DNA from: Icerya purchasi
Lineage: Eukaryota; Arthropoda; Insecta; Hemiptera; Monophlebidae
Assembly: GCA_039619475.1 (NCBI GenBank)
Contig: CM077115.1
Span: 236,499,692 to 236,563,691, forward strand
Reading direction: 5' to 3'
DNA length: 64,000 nt
Below, in pieces: positions 12,455 to 25,210 of this stretch. Under the pieces are notes generated by a model. That model saw only the letters and a list, made by a program, of their open reading frames with translations, was not told where the DNA came from and ran no database searches. Both the position numbers and the translations under genes were made by a program. Position 1 is the first letter of the stretch. Every line of letters starts with the position of its first letter.

Positions 12455-12706
12455 TATAAACAGACAACCATGGCCGTAAATGTTAAACATCACCCACGGA
12501 GCCTGAATAAAATCTTTAGGAAGGAAAAATTGGCCAGGCTGAGTCCAAGGTACATTACCTGAACTTGCCTAACCAGAAAATTAATAAAATAGGAATTATA
12601 ATCATCATACACAATAATTGTAACAAACCATCATGGCCACAAATGCTTCAGCATAGTCTACAATGTCTGCACAAAATCATAACAAAGGAAAAACTGCCCA
12701 GGTCGA
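12455..12706 (-). repeat. Diverged tandem duplication in the 3' UTR of element B
   Basis: Read on the minus strand, two ~95-base units follow one another (about 12706-12608 and 12552-12455). Both have a C-rich opening (CGACCTGGGCAGTTTTTCC versus CAGCCTGGCCAATTTTTCC), a central GATTTT-CAG stretch, and GGCCATG followed by GTTTGT or GTCTGT. Tandem repeats before the tail are common in non-LTR 3' UTRs and may be part of the RNA recognised by the element's RT; that role is inference. Confidence 0.6.
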
Positions 12707-12824
12707 GTTCGAGAAGCGTTGGGTTTCCCGAACATGACAGGGCATCAAGAATTAGGATAATGGATCACGTATCATCAAAAGTTGCATAGAATAATTAATT
12801 AATATAACAAATAAATGTATGCTG

Positions 12825-15800
12825 TTAAATTTGAATGCCGTTTAATAAAATAAATTTAAACAAAATATACAGGACCTGGTTGTTCTGGCGCAGAAGACTA
12901 TAAATGGTGTACGGAGGAAAGAACCCAAAAGACATTAATTGTTCACAAAACGGTCTACGGTAATGTTCATATTTATTACAATTAAACAGCAAATGATTAA
13001 TGCCCTCCAAGAAATTTGATGCGTGATGATCACTGCATAGTACACCGTCACCTCGGTCAGAAAAATTCAGAACTATCTGCGAATGACCCATACGCAGTCG
13101 GCAAATAGTAACCGCATATTTACGAATGAGTCGATCGGGGATAGATTCCGGAATGGAATAATACCAAGGGCTAGAAGAGAGCTCTGACTGAACCAAGTGG
13201 TAATATTTGCCTTGGTTCTGACTATTAATAAACTCAATCCATTCCGCCTTACTATCAACTTTAACCTTAGAATAAGGTCTGATGAAGGAATAAATGGTGA
13301 TAGCTCACCCTCCAATGCAGCAATATTCGCTGCGGCATCGACAGTCTCATTCATTCCAACACCACAATGTCCAGGCACCCAGCAGAAACTTACTTGTACA
13401 CTTTTGGTGAGTAGATTTGCACATTTATATTTGATTTCGTATATGAAGGGATGACATTTATAATTAAAGTCACTGTTACCCAACGTCTTAAGCGAACTTA
13501 AACTGTCGGTACATACTAAATACTTTTGCCCTGTAATACATGTGTTGAGTATAATTCCTAATGCTTCATCGATAGCCAGCAGCTCGGCCGTGAAAACCGA
13601 CGACATAGGCGGAAGCCTAAATTTTTTTAATAAACCCCCGGCAAGTAGTAATGCAGCACCAACCGGTCCGTTGTACACCTGAGCTTTAGAACCATCTGTA
13701 AATATCTGAATAAAGTCACTATACTGTCTAGATACTAAATTGCCAAACCATGCATTCATTAAACCCGGAGAAAACTGTGCATCTCTCGGTTGTTTGAAAA
13801 GAGAATCATCAATGTCCAATTTCAAATAATTAATTTCATAGGGTAAATTGAAATAACAAGCTGGAACTATTGGAATAAGTGCTGGGCTATATCTGTAATA
13901 TAAGGATAATCGCTTAGCCAGGACAGGCAGTTTAGAAGAAACAAACCTCCACTGCGTAGTAATTCTATTTAGATCAGCGACTAATGCGGGAAAGCGATAA
14001 TTACAAAATTTCAATAAGAATCTATCAGCCAAAATATTTCTTCTAATAAATAAAGGGCAAATGTTAGTCTCCATTTGGAGACAAGAAACAGGGGAAGAAA
14101 TTACATTTCCAGTAATATATCTTAGACAAATGTTTTGTAAGACTTCTAGTTTTGATAAGTTGCTCTTGGAGGCGGAACCATAAAAAAATGCGCCATAATC
14201 TAATCTAGAACGAATTAAGGACTTAAAAAGTAACTCTAGAACAAACGGGTCTCCACCCCACGAATTGCTACTTATCGATTTAAAGGAATTGAGAATTTTT
14301 AATATTTTTACTTGTAGAATCTGTGTATGTTTTGCCCAAGTCAGTCTAGAGTCTAAGTAAAGTCCTAAATATTTAACGTATGATTTTAGAGGAATATTTT
14401 CATTTCCTATCTGAATATATGAAACCTGGGAGGTAAAGGGTCTAGTAGAATAAATGGAAGAAGTTGATTTAGTGACCTCAATGTCAAGTCCAATGTTAGA
14501 AAGAGTTTCGGTGTAAATAGAAATCGCATTCTGATTCTCACGAAAACAATTCGTTAAATTCTTATTTTTATTATAAACTACCAGATCATCCGCATACGAT
14601 AAAATGCATGAATTATCAGGAGTTGTTAAATTAAAAAGAGGAATAATATACACATTAAATAGCAAAGGACTTAAAACAGAACCTTGTGCTAAGCCTTTAT
14701 ATGCAATTCTCATCGTAGCCAAATTAGAAATCGGGTCTATAAAGTTTAAAACTCTTTTTGTAAATAAATTACATATAAATTCGCTTAACGGTGCTGGAAC
14801 ACCTATCTTAATTAACTGATCTAACAAAAGCGGCAATCGGACATTATCAAACGCTCCTCTAACATCCAAGAAGGTGGCCAATAAATAATCTTTTTTGATA
14901 AACGATAAGTATACATCATTGGTGAAATGAGCAATACAGTCAAGCGACCCCAAGCCAGGCCTAAACCCATACATACCATCCGGCAAGATTTTCCGATTCT
15001 CAAGCCACCATAGGAGCCTGTTCTTAAGTACAATTTCTAATGCTTTTCTAAGACATGATGCCAATGAAATGGGTCTGTACGAAGACGCTTGTAACTGAGG
15101 CTTGCCAGCCTTTAGTATTGGGATGACTAAAAAATTGGACCACTGCTCGGGAATAACTCTATCGTAAATCAAATCATTTAAAATAGACACAAACGTTGAC
15201 CTAGAATTATCTCCCAGATTCGATAAAACAGAATAAGATATGCCATCCATGCCAGGAGCAGTATCTCTTTTTGTTAGTAAAGGAGTAAATAGCTCGTCCA
15301 CAGTGATTGGCTTAGTTAAGAAGTGCGAACTATCACCAACCGTGGAAGACCTAAGACCGCTGATTTCGTCAAAGGACGGTACGTAAGGAGGAGCGACTAA
15401 CTGGGTAAACTCTTCAAACCAACTGCCATCCTTTGTGGGTGCCATGTAGCTATTTTTGTTCTTAAATCGTTTCGCTAATGCCCATATCTCACGAATCGGG
15501 GTGTGTCTGTTGAACCTACTACAGAAATTTATCCACGAATTCCTTTTAGCTGTTTTTAAAAATCTGCGTGTTTCAGCTGCAATTGTCCTGTAGGAAAGGA
15601 AGGCTTCCATTGATCCTGTTAATCTAAAATTTCTTAAGGCAGCATTTCTTTTATCGATTTTTTCTTTGCACGCACTGTTCCACCAAGGGTTTGGATGTTT
15701 TTTACCTTTATATGGAGTGGCAACAGGCATCGACCGATCTAAGGCTGAAATCAACGTGTTATAGAATATGTTATATTTATCTAAGGATGTATTTGCTGTG

Positions 15801-16588
15801 TGGACTCTACTTATACCCTGCTCCATAAGATCCCTAAATAAATTCCAGTTGCTCTCTCTGAATTTCCAATGTTTTAGATTTGAAGAGTGTAGAGTAGTAG
15901 AATTCGAGTTCGGCGATGATTTATTAATTTCTACCATAACAGGTAAATGGTCACTACCTAGTGAGCAAGGCAGAACAAACCACGAACATAACAAGGAGAT
16001 ATCAGCTGAAACCAACGTCAAATCGACCGGATTAGCAAACTGATATGGATGACTAATTTTAGTTGGAGAACCATCATTTAAGATACACATGCTGGTCTCG
16101 TGAAGAACTTGTAACATGGCATCTCCTTTATGATCATTTCTATTGCATCCCCATAGATAATTGAGCGCGTTGAAATCTCCACCAAATATCACTGGAAAGT
16201 TATTCAATCTGTTTAATTCATTTGAAATGAGAGTAGGATCAATAACATGCCCGGGAGGAGAGTAATAAGAAATAAAATACCCGGAGAAGTTTTTTAAATG
16301 AACTAATACGCAGACCACATTAGATCTGCAGTTGTTATTTAGGTTACTAAGATTAGTTTGTATACAGTTATGCTGCAAACCATTTTTAACCAAAATAGTC
16401 GCTCCTCCGTAACCATCCTCCCTGTCGTCTCTAAAACACGTATACTTATTTATACAAAATTGTCTTTGTACACTCAGCCATGTTTCAGAGAGAAGGACGA
16501 CATCTACTTCATGACTCGACAGAAAAGCTTCCAGGTCGCATTTATTGGAAACTACACTTCTAGCATTCCACTGTAAAATACGAATCAA
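12825..16588 (-). pseudogene. Element B ORF2 (endonuclease, reverse transcriptase, RNase H), one frameshift
   Basis: ORF2 is open for 1171 codons from ATG 16588. The AP-type endonuclease occupies residues ~1-220 (LQWNARS, LLSETWLS, GGDFNALN, GSDHLPV). Reverse transcriptase is ~440-730 (AFLDVRGAFDNV-type block, GLAQGSVLSPLLFN, SYADDLVVYN with the catalytic Asp pair near residue 664). RNase H is ~960-1090 (IFTDGSKAQ, TAELLAIDEAL, CTDSLSSLK, CWVPGHCGVGMNE). Near 13271-13280 an indel shifts the frame; the true C-terminus continues in another frame to 12825 (RLIRKYAVTICRLRMGHSQ, then C/H residues in GINHLLFNCNKYEH). The protein would perform target-primed reverse transcription. EN, RT and RNase H motifs all look intact, so a truncated enzyme lacking the last ~150 residues is conceivable. 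ORF1 ends 405 bases upstream. Confidence 0.93.
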
Positions 16589-16919
16589 AATATGTTGAAT
16601 TTAATAAGTTTTATAGTTTTGTAAACGATCGAGTCAAGATGATTAGTTTAACTAATTTTAACTCGCGCCAGTTGGTATAATTATTTACTTAACTTGCTAC
16701 AGCACACGAGACTTAATAACGAAAAGATTTATTCTGAATAAATAAAAGCATAATAATAGCAATAGACCGAGAGGTAAAGAGCGTAAAAATAACAAAAAGG
16801 GAAATATAATTAGTATAAATTACATAATTATTGTAACCCTAAATTACCCGTGCTCTCGTACTATAATAGGAATATAAAATAAAATTAAACTAGGAAAAAA
16901 ATAAATAAATAAATAAATA

Positions 16920-16950
<31 letters not shown>

Positions 16951-16993
16951 TCAAACAAGCATGCATAGATAACAGAACAATAAAATATCTGAA

Positions 16994-18761
16994 CTAAGTT
17001 TTAATTTCCTTTGCATTACTCTTATTATTGTTTTTATTACTACTTTTATTATTAGGATACTGTTTCAAACTAACGTTCTTACTTACTATTTTATCCGCGT
17101 CTTTTTTGTTAATAATATTAGTATTATTTTTGAGGATAGGTGGTCCAGGTTTAGGTGTATCAATTTTCTTGACAAGGTTATTATTATTCGATTTGGAAAA
17201 ATTATATGGCCCTGTAAATTTTTTATAACCCTTGCTGGGTGAATTTTTTCCTTCATCGGATGCAACAAATGACACCGTACGTTTTAATGTATATTCACGG
17301 TTGGAAGTTAATTGATTTAGGTCATAATAACCTGTTTTTTTTTAAAGGCTTAGCATTAAAAGGTTTTATATTGTATTGTTCTTCACTAGTTTGCGGTAGG
17401 GGTGGGAAACAATCTTCTTCTGTAAGCAGCGAGAATCGATTTCTAGTCAGCGTGTTCGAATAAAGATGTTCTTGACGATATACAGCTGGTATTTCTAACG
17501 CCGCCTCCTGAAAGTTAAGATTATGTGTTGCCATTATCTCATTAATACGACCTTGTCGTTTCCGCTCTGAACAGGAACTGTCCGTGGCTTTGTGTTGGTT
17601 CTTACAAAACACACATACAAGAGTAGGGCTTCCGCATGATTCCTCTGCGTGTCCACTCTCACCGCACTTAAGGCATCTGGAATTACCCTTACACTGTTTC
17701 GCAAGGTGTCCATATCGTAAGCATCTATAGCACTGACGAACTCGCCGGACGAAAGGTTTGCATTCAAATCTTACACTCCATAAGTAAATATGGCTTGGTA
17801 AAGATTGTCCTTCAAAGGAAATAAGAATGGAAGGGCTCGGTATAAATTTAACTTCATCTTTGTAAATGACGCGTCTATTCAACCTTTTGACGTGATTAAC
17901 TTGAAAGGGATGACAATCTATCATTTCCAGGATATCTTCCTCCGTATATTCGACATCGACGCCTTTAATTAGTCCTTGACGAGCGATAAGATGCGTCGGG
18001 ATGTATAACCATTAGATGAAAAAAAGGAACTAGTGAGACGGTGACGATAAATGAATAATAACCCGATTACGGGCGACTTTTTTAATTTCGATAATATTTT
18101 TGGCCATATTATTTTTTCGTAAAATTTCGGCAACTTTTAAAGCACTAATCGAAACCCTGATTTCTTCATCGTAGTGTTTTTCAACAAATATTTTAAATCG
18201 ATCGTTATTGTTACAGTTGCCGGCAGTCGGATAAATTTTAATTACTTTCTTCATCGAATGATAATTATTATTATGATTATTATTATCGGCGTTTGATGTA
18301 GTATTATTATTCGGCTCAGTATTACTTTTAGTGCTTTGATTGTTACACTCATTCTTCTTACTGCTAACACAGCTACTAGTATTATTATTATTACTACAAC
18401 TATCATCGCAACTGTTATCAGCAATTTGTACATTATTCTCGTTATTTACCTCTATTATCATCGAGCAATTATCGGAAGAGATGTCTCCGACCGAGCAGGT
18501 ACGAGACTGTACACTATTTATATTCTGTGCATTATCTATGTGCACGTTGTAATTAGAAAAAGGGGGACGGCTAATCCTCGTCGTTATACATAGATGATAA
18601 AAATAAATGATATTAGGCGGTATACCACCTCCGCTGAAATGCGTGTACTGTGTGGTGAGTTGTATATGTAAGTGTGTGTGTGTCAACGAGGATAAATGTA
18701 AAATGTAAGTGTGCGTAGAAGCTTCGATCGATGGCGCGAAATGGACAACCGAATGAAACAA
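16994..18761 (-). pseudogene. Element B ORF1 (gag-like protein with CCHC zinc knuckles), disrupted
   Basis: The frame starts at the ATG at 18761. It has an Asn/Ser-rich N-terminal half, then a segment with RFKIFVEKH and NNMAKNIIEIKK (about 18240-18060). Next come two closely spaced in-frame stops (18030-18032 and near 18012), then IARQGLIKGVDVEYTEEDI (about 17990-17930). Three zinc knuckles follow: CYRCLRYGHLAKQC, CLKCGESGHAEESC and a CVFCKNQHKATDSSC variant (about 17735-17560). Near 17335-17343 an A9 run changes frame; after it the reading continues DLNQLTSNREYT into a Lys/Asn-rich tail ending at 16994. The intact protein (~590 codons) would coat element RNA. With two stops and one frameshift it cannot be made as a single chain. 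Confidence 0.85.
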
Positions 18762-18810
18762 TACGAACGCGGAAACAACCCAGTACGCAAATCACTATCG
18801 ACGTACAAAT

Positions 18811-18823
18811 TTATTAAATTCTT
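18811..18823. repeat. Target-site duplication of element B, 5' side
   Basis: Exact 13-bp match to 12318-12330. It marks the 5' end of the minus-strand element at 18810. Confidence 0.85.
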
Positions 18824-20437
18824 CTAATTCAAATGCTTCGCTGACTACACGCTAACCTAATGCACAATTTTTTCTAAAAGTCTTATTATGTGTTTTGCTT
18901 TTATCTCAGTAATACGGCTGATTATTGTGTGCGTCAATAGGCTGTTTTGTAAAGTTCTAAATGCCTCTATTTATCGGCTCTTTATTCCATATAGATTGAA
19001 ACCTATACATAAATGTTATCCCACTAAAATCTTAATAAAGTTTAAAAAGTTGCGTTCTCATACAGTCAAAGACGCAACGAAACTTTAATAATTGCATCTG
19101 TTAAAGCAGGACTATAAAACTGACAAAAATTACAAACCTGTGATTTATCAAACCAAAAAGAAAAAACTACTGAAAGAGCAATTATATTTTTGTTACCTTT
19201 TCCGATTTATAAAAGATATTCAGTTTTTTCATTGTGTTCTTAATTTCGATAGCGCGGACACGTTCGAAACGCTAGTGAATAATAATTATCATGATGTTGA
19301 ATATAACTATTACTTTTTTTATATTATTGACGTAAAAATATTTCTATAAACACGAAGCCGTTTTTGGTATATTGAGTCATGTATTAAAAAAATAAATTAA
19401 GTAAAAACCATCAGAAAAACTCGATGTATTTTTATTAAACTTTTTGCTTACGTTTAATAACATGCCGATGAATATTTTACACTATCTGTTGAATAATATT
19501 TAATTATTTATTAAATAACGTGAATATTAATGGACGTGTACACATACTATTAAATTTATTTTATGTAATAAAATTTGTTCGTACTATAACATTTTTTTAG
19601 CCATTGTCATTTGAATGGGTAAGGGAAACGTTTTTTTTTTTTGACGAAACAACAGTGGTACCCAATAGTGGGTTTGTTCTCACAACTAGTAAGTGGTTTT
19701 CAGTGATTGCATATTGAAAAATCTGAGAAGTAACTGAAACTCTTTGCCCGCGGAGTAGTCTTATAATTAGACTCAATTCTTACTTCTTGCGCTTTTTTCC
19801 TTTCTCTTGTTTTCTCACTTCCTGTTTCGTTTATTCACTTTGCCATTTTCTTTCTTTTTCTTTATTCCTTTTTTCAGGTACGTAGCTTTGTTGACATATC
19901 TTTCCCGTACCGTCAGCTGCATTTGATAGGCTAAGTTTAGTACGTATTATAAATAGTTAATTTATCGAAAGATTAAAAAAAGAGAAACAAGTTCAACGTT
20001 TAAAAAGAAATATATATATATATATAATTAAGAAAAATTTCCTAGCGAATTTTAAAATGATTAATGCCTGAAAGTTTTAGCGGTGCTTTTAACCTGGCAC
20101 TCCCCGATAATAATGCTATTAATTATGCGATAATTGGTAAAGATATAACACATAAGTAGAAATAAAAAGTTTTCGTCGCTTAGCGATATGTATAATGAGT
20201 TAATTGTTCTTCACTTTTGACGGTGCTCTTTTTTTATTTATAAATATAAACGTATATTACTATTATTTCTGAAACTGTTGTCGTGACAAATCACTGCTAT
20301 TATTTGTTTCTTATATTCGCAATTAACCGCGGAAATTGTTATGTAAATTAATTTTATTCGCTTTCAAGTCCAATATCGGTTTTCATTAACTTATACTCAT
20401 TAATGTTCTTTCAGTGGTGTATGAATTTTGTCTGCAG
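18824..20437. other. Upstream region of the CS-alpha-beta gene; no gene seen
   Basis: AT-rich sequence with short random frames. It contains a good TATA-type motif (TATAAATA, 19948-19955) and ends in a possible splice acceptor (TTTTGTCTGCAG, ending 20437) just before the start codon at 20440. That would allow a non-coding first exon, whose donor I could not place. Confidence 0.35.
19948..19955 (+). promoter_or_regulatory. Possible TATA box upstream of the CS-alpha-beta gene
   Basis: TATAAATA about 490 bases before the signal-peptide ATG, on the coding strand. In AT-rich DNA this occurs often by chance, so it is only a candidate. Confidence 0.2.
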
Positions 20438-20439
20438 CG

Positions 20440-20500
20440 ATGTTTTATCTTGCTTGTATTTGTTCTTTATTCATTATTTCTGGAGCTTGTTTTCCACCGC
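20440..20500 (+). CDS. CS-alpha-beta gene exon 1: signal peptide
   Basis: The ATG at 20440 opens 20 codons (MFYLACICSLFIISGA, then CFPP) plus one base. It ends at a consensus donor, with GTAAGT at 20501-20506. The residues form a typical secretory signal: short N-region, hydrophobic core LACICSLFIIS, and small residues Gly-Ala before a likely cleavage site. The one-base overhang joins the two-base start of exon 2, giving a phase-1 junction without a stop. An ATG at 20420 in another frame runs into TAA at the donor and is less likely. A TGCAG acceptor just before the ATG hints at a spliced leader exon upstream. Confidence 0.62.
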
Positions 20501-23500
20501 GTAAGTAGATTTCCGTTATTTTATAATTTCACTGGATTTATTTTAAACTGTTTCGAGCATGTGCTGAACCGCAATAGTTCGATCTAGTAGTTTAGACGCA
20601 ACCAGGCAGGCTAATTAACACCGAACGGAAGTGTAGGATTGGAATGTAAAAAGAGTGAAATAGCCCGCGCAATCGGTATGAGAATATCAGGACTGGTATA
20701 TATTTTGTAAGAATTTGTTGTACTGAAAGAGATAATTTAAGTACAGACATAAATGAAGTTATATGCCAATGATATATTTTTCTTTTGATAGCTTTTGTGT
20801 AGAATAAAAACCGATATGGGAGTTCCTTTGTTGGCTTAATGATCAGAAGTTTAGCTTAACTAATAAATAATTCACGAAATAAAACAAAGAATATATCATT
20901 TGAATTATTGTACAATATCTATATATGTGTATGGTGATAATTTGTTACCACAAATAAATACATAGAACGTTTCTACGAAATATATTTTTTAATATCGGAT
21001 TAACGTGATTATTAAAGAATGGATAATGCTATTAACCGGCTAGAAATTTTTGTTTTATTCAGCTTAGTGTTAAACGTACAGAAATAGAGATATTTGTCCA
21101 TCTGTGCAGGTGACTGATAAGCTTTTTATTGAATTATTTCTGACTCTAATTTCGCAATCGTATTTACTTTGCCATTTTTTTCTGAATGGTATAAGATCCA
21201 ACCGGTAGAGAGCTAGACGTTAATTCACGTTAATTTTAGATTATCAGATAAATGACCGTACAATCTTTAAGCGATTAGGAAATGTGCTATATTTTCAAGG
21301 AATGGGTAGAGAGCTTAAATGACTGAATAAGAAGGGGTATGATAAGATTTTACATAATTTAATCGAGGTTTAGAGACTTTGCTGATAGCATAGCGGTATG
21401 TGCTATTGCCGTTCTAAGGTGGGAAGGTATTTGTTAGGACTGGAACAATAATAAATGAGTTCCAGGAAGAAGATGTTGGAAAGAAACGAATTCAATTTAT
21501 TAAGAAGATTAGGAGAAATTGGTCAGATAGGATAACGAAACTTGAAGTGGAGCTGGATGATTTTTCCAGAATGGATTTTAATTTATTAATGCTGAAGGCC
21601 GAAGTAAGGAAATTATAACAAGACTCTTCTTAAAACAGGCAAAGATGTAATTTGTCAACATTAGAAACGTAAGCGGGAGCAAACAGCACCGGTAAAAGGT
21701 AGTAGGTTATCCGCAAGGACGTCATAGATAGAAGAACGTTCAGAAAATGGGAATTTAAATGCTTTGACCATTTTTCAAGTAAGAGTAAATGTTTTTCCAA
21801 GAGGACTTTATTGAGAATTTCAGATGCATATTAGCTTGTTTGTGAGCTGAAAGGCCTCGATAGTAGAATTAGAACGGGATGCTCTAAAGGTAGCGAAGCC
21901 ATGATTGAATGCAAAGTTACATTCCTCATTCCACCGAAGGGATGAAGCTGCTCTATGACTAATGTATTAAAGTAAGGTGGCTGGTAAAACCAAAATATGA
22001 AGAATTAAACAATGGCGTGTGAGCGGAAATAAAATTGATGGATATGATACTGTATTAAGGAAGGTCGAAATTCAAAAGAATAATTCAGATAATATACATT
22101 TTACACCTATAGAAAAGTAGAAAGAATGTGAAAACGAAGCAACTGGTGATGTGGACGATTTGTTTCACATCATGAACGATTAGGAATAGACAATTAGTAA
22201 ACGAAGACAAAAATAATACCATGACACGAAGTAACATTTTTGGGTGGATGTTATCATGCACAAAATTACAAGTGCGATAAAACCACAACAGAATCATGTA
22301 AAGGAGAAAAACCTGCGTTTTGTAGAATGACAAGCTTGTGAACATATAGCCTTTATATTTCCACTTTTGATATTTTCAGTGCATAGCCTTTTGATTTGTC
22401 AAAGAGTATAGTCATTTACTATTTATTACTTTTGAGAAGACTTTTTACATTTATTGTTTATTATATCATGCACAGGCGAAAAATTAATCGATTTCTGATA
22501 TGTAACCGTAAACAGATTATTACAAAATTGTATTCGCAATATAAAAAAAAAAAGAAATAAAAAAAAAGATCGTGAGTTTTTAGTGACGATTGAAATGTTA
22601 ATTTTAAATGTAAATAATGTGTCAGTGATTAGGTTTACTGTAGTTGTGTGCATGTGAGTGTGATGTAAAAAGTATTTTTAAGCGTGGAGTTACATATACA
22701 CATTTGTATTGCTCGTACTTCTTAGCGTTCATATAATTGAACTGGCTTAATTTTTGTAATATTATCACGAAGAATAACGTATTTACATAATAGCCTTGCC
22801 CAAGTGTTTCTTGTAAGTGTATTTGTGTGTATGTGGGTTATCCTGTGTGTGGTCCGTGTGAGAGAATCTATCGAATCTAATCCTCTTACAATGCAGCGGG
22901 TGCACGTACGGTTGTGCAGCACCGTGATAAAAGTGGAACTGTTTTACACTATAATTCCGAGACTGCGGCTCAACAGAGCCGTCCAACTAAATCGGGCAAT
23001 TCGATATTAAAACCTCACCTTATTAAACTGAACACTAATACCTACGCTGGCAGCTCATTTGCAACATACACACCATCATCGCTTCTATTACCATCACCAC
23101 TACCCCTACTATTACTCATACTGCTGCTATTACTCCTACTAGGATTACTGATATTACAACTACCGCTAATAACATGAATGAAAATAATCGAGACGGCGTT
23201 GCTAACTCAGGTTCTATAGACTCGACTAAAGCCTCTGCGTAGAAAAAAGTGATCAACAATGGAATATTGTTTCTCCGAAATGTAGAAGGCCTTAAAATAA
23301 GTCGACCAGTTCTTCTATTATACGGCTGTAGATACAAAACGTAACATCTTTTAGTTGCTTTAGAGCATGGTAATAAGGAATCTGATAATTACGGTGTTGC
23401 TGATAAGGACATGATGCAGGTAGATAATGGTAACTCTAATCTGCGGATTAGATTACAATTCCAGAAGTCATATGTGGGACTCAAGAATAACCAACAAATT

Positions 23501-23814
23501 ACGAAGCAAACTAGATAGTGTAATACGTAGTAAGTCGCTTTCAATTCTCCCTTCGATGTCTCCTATTTACTAGCCTGAATATATTAACGGACTGCCGAAT
23601 ATCCTAAATATTTTTTGTATTTCAAGGTTTAAAAAGATTTTACAAAATATGCGAGACAATGACTGATCTTTCTTCTGATGATGTACCGAGGTCCGCCACA
23701 TAAACGTGGGAGGCCTGAGGCAAATATATAATTGGGGCTCTCTTAAAATTAAATAAAATATTTCACTAGAAAAAAGATTAAATATTTTTGAAAACCCACC
23801 TACCCAGTACTTGC

Positions 23815-23845
<31 letters not shown>

Positions 23846-24439
23846 AAAATAAAAAATAAAATTAGAAATAAAATACTCCCATCAATTCCCATTCTGATTT
23901 TACATTGCAGATTTTTTAGACTTTATATTATATAATACATTTGTTACTATAATTAAATGAAGTGTATGGCAAGTATGGTGTAAAGTGGGCCTAAGAAGTG
24001 AATATATACACGTATATATAAATCTGAAGGGAGGACATTTCCCCGAAAAGACACGTTTTCAAGATATCCAAATGTTTATTATTATATCTGCAATTTTAAT
24101 ATTTCAAAAACTCTTTCATTATCGAAATATACAATTTAAAAATTGAGGGGGTTTTAGCGGTTATTTTAAAAATGATCAACAATTTCTTTTATAGATATTA
24201 GACAACGAGCGAAAAGACTTAACTTTATAGAACTACTAGAATTGCGTACGGGTAATAGAGAATTTATTATACGTATTTAATTAATTTATTTTATTTTAGT
24301 GTGTGTAAACATTATGCGAGCATATAATACGGATTTCTTCCGTTAAATCTGATTGCGCTTCACTATGCAATAAAAAATATATGAAAGCACCGTCATTTTC
24401 ACCGCTTTAATATTATTCTTTTGCCCCTTGCTAACTCAG
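20501..24439 (+). other. Intron 1 of the CS-alpha-beta gene; mostly unassigned DNA
   Basis: It is bounded by GTAAGT and CTCAG. The minus strand at about 21600-22000 gives scattered peptide pieces (WNEECNFAFNHGFATF, GKTFTLT) that could be a very old retrotransposon linker between endonuclease and RT; this is weak. The + strand at 22900-23500 is Thr/Ser/Leu-rich low-complexity coding-like DNA with no identity. The rest shows nothing. Confidence 0.35.
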
Positions 24440-24667
24440 CATGGCCAAATATATTCGGTAGCAGTCGAGGAGCTGCAAGCAGCGATTCGGTCGGAATATG
24501 CAATTTATCCAACGATCCGTCTGTCAAATTAATGGGCGTTAAAATGTGCGAACAGCATTGCAGACAAACATATCCAGGAAGGAGAGCTGTGTGCGGAGTG
24601 GAATCGTTCGCTCCGAAATGCTACTGTCTGCAAGAAAATTTCCCTGGAGAACTGTCCTCGTTCGCAG
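24440..24667 (+). CDS. CS-alpha-beta gene exon 2: first six-cysteine domain
   Basis: The exon follows a good acceptor (CCCCTTGCTAACTCAG, ending 24439) and ends at CAG with donor GTAAGA at 24668. It is 228 bases, so phase 1 in and out. The reading frame encodes a Ser/Gly-rich spacer (WPNIFGSSRGAASS), then a module with cysteines spaced C-x15-C-x3-C-x10-C-x8-C-x-C (CEQHC, AVC, CYC). This is the cysteine-stabilised alpha/beta signature, in which C-x3-C lies on the helix and C-x-C on the last strand. It has no similarity to the surrounding transposons. It is shorter than 80 residues, as expected for a single defensin module. Confidence 0.72.
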
Positions 24668-25210
24668 GTAAGAATAAAAATGTGCACAAAACGAATGAGA
24701 ATAATTTTTCTTTGATGTATCACCTTTCATACTCAACCGACCTACTCTAAATTTTAAAGCAAATTACAGTTAATTGAGCACCAAAATCGGATCACTGATT
24801 CTAACAATTTTCTCTATATCGGTATATTTTTTTTTTCCTATGTTCAATCAGAATAATAAACCTAAAGATGATTATACAAGCACATTGTGATATACTCTCA
24901 AAATTTACTGATTTACAAATGGATATGCTCGCAAAATATGCTCAATAGAAATGAAATGTAACTTACACATTGTTTAAAAGGCGTAACAGCGGTAAATAAT
25001 TGTTTACAGCGAAACATTTAAATTCAACTGTTCGTGACAAAAAAGTTTAGTACCGTGTAAACGTTCAACTGTTTGCTGAAATTATTGCGGACTTTTTTTT
25101 CTCATAATACTCGTATTATATTAAATGCTGCGCTCGTGCTACACCAAAAAGCGAAAGGAAAAAAAAACTAAAAATAAATTAAGTCCCATATGTCCCCTTG
25201 ATGGAGTATT

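Larger units (their letters stand above)
12331..18810 (-). mobile_element. Element B: full-length I/R1-group non-LTR retrotransposon
   Basis: On the minus strand this runs from a 5' end at 18810, through ORF1 (18761 to 16994) and ORF2 (16588 to 12825), to a 3' untranslated region and a ~19-base A tail (T tract 12331-12349). It is bounded by an exact 13-bp direct repeat TTATTAAATTCTT at 12318-12330 and 18811-18823, the expected target-site duplication. The leader before the first ATG is only ~49 bases, and there is no 5' truncation. Both ORFs are damaged by a few indels or stops only, so it is the youngest-looking retrotransposon in the window. RNase H after the RT places it in the I/R1/LOA-type assemblage; the exact clade is not determined. 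Confidence 0.9.

Noticed and set aside
18251..18593. Several Ile/Val/Leu-rich frames on both strands
   Set aside because: They are shadows of the Asn/Ser-rich N-terminal half of element B ORF1 in other frames.
22914..23177. Leu/Pro-rich frame and alternative Thr-rich frame in intron 1
   Set aside because: Low-complexity CTA/ACT-type triplet DNA. It might be a retroelement ORF1 leader, but no domain supports it.
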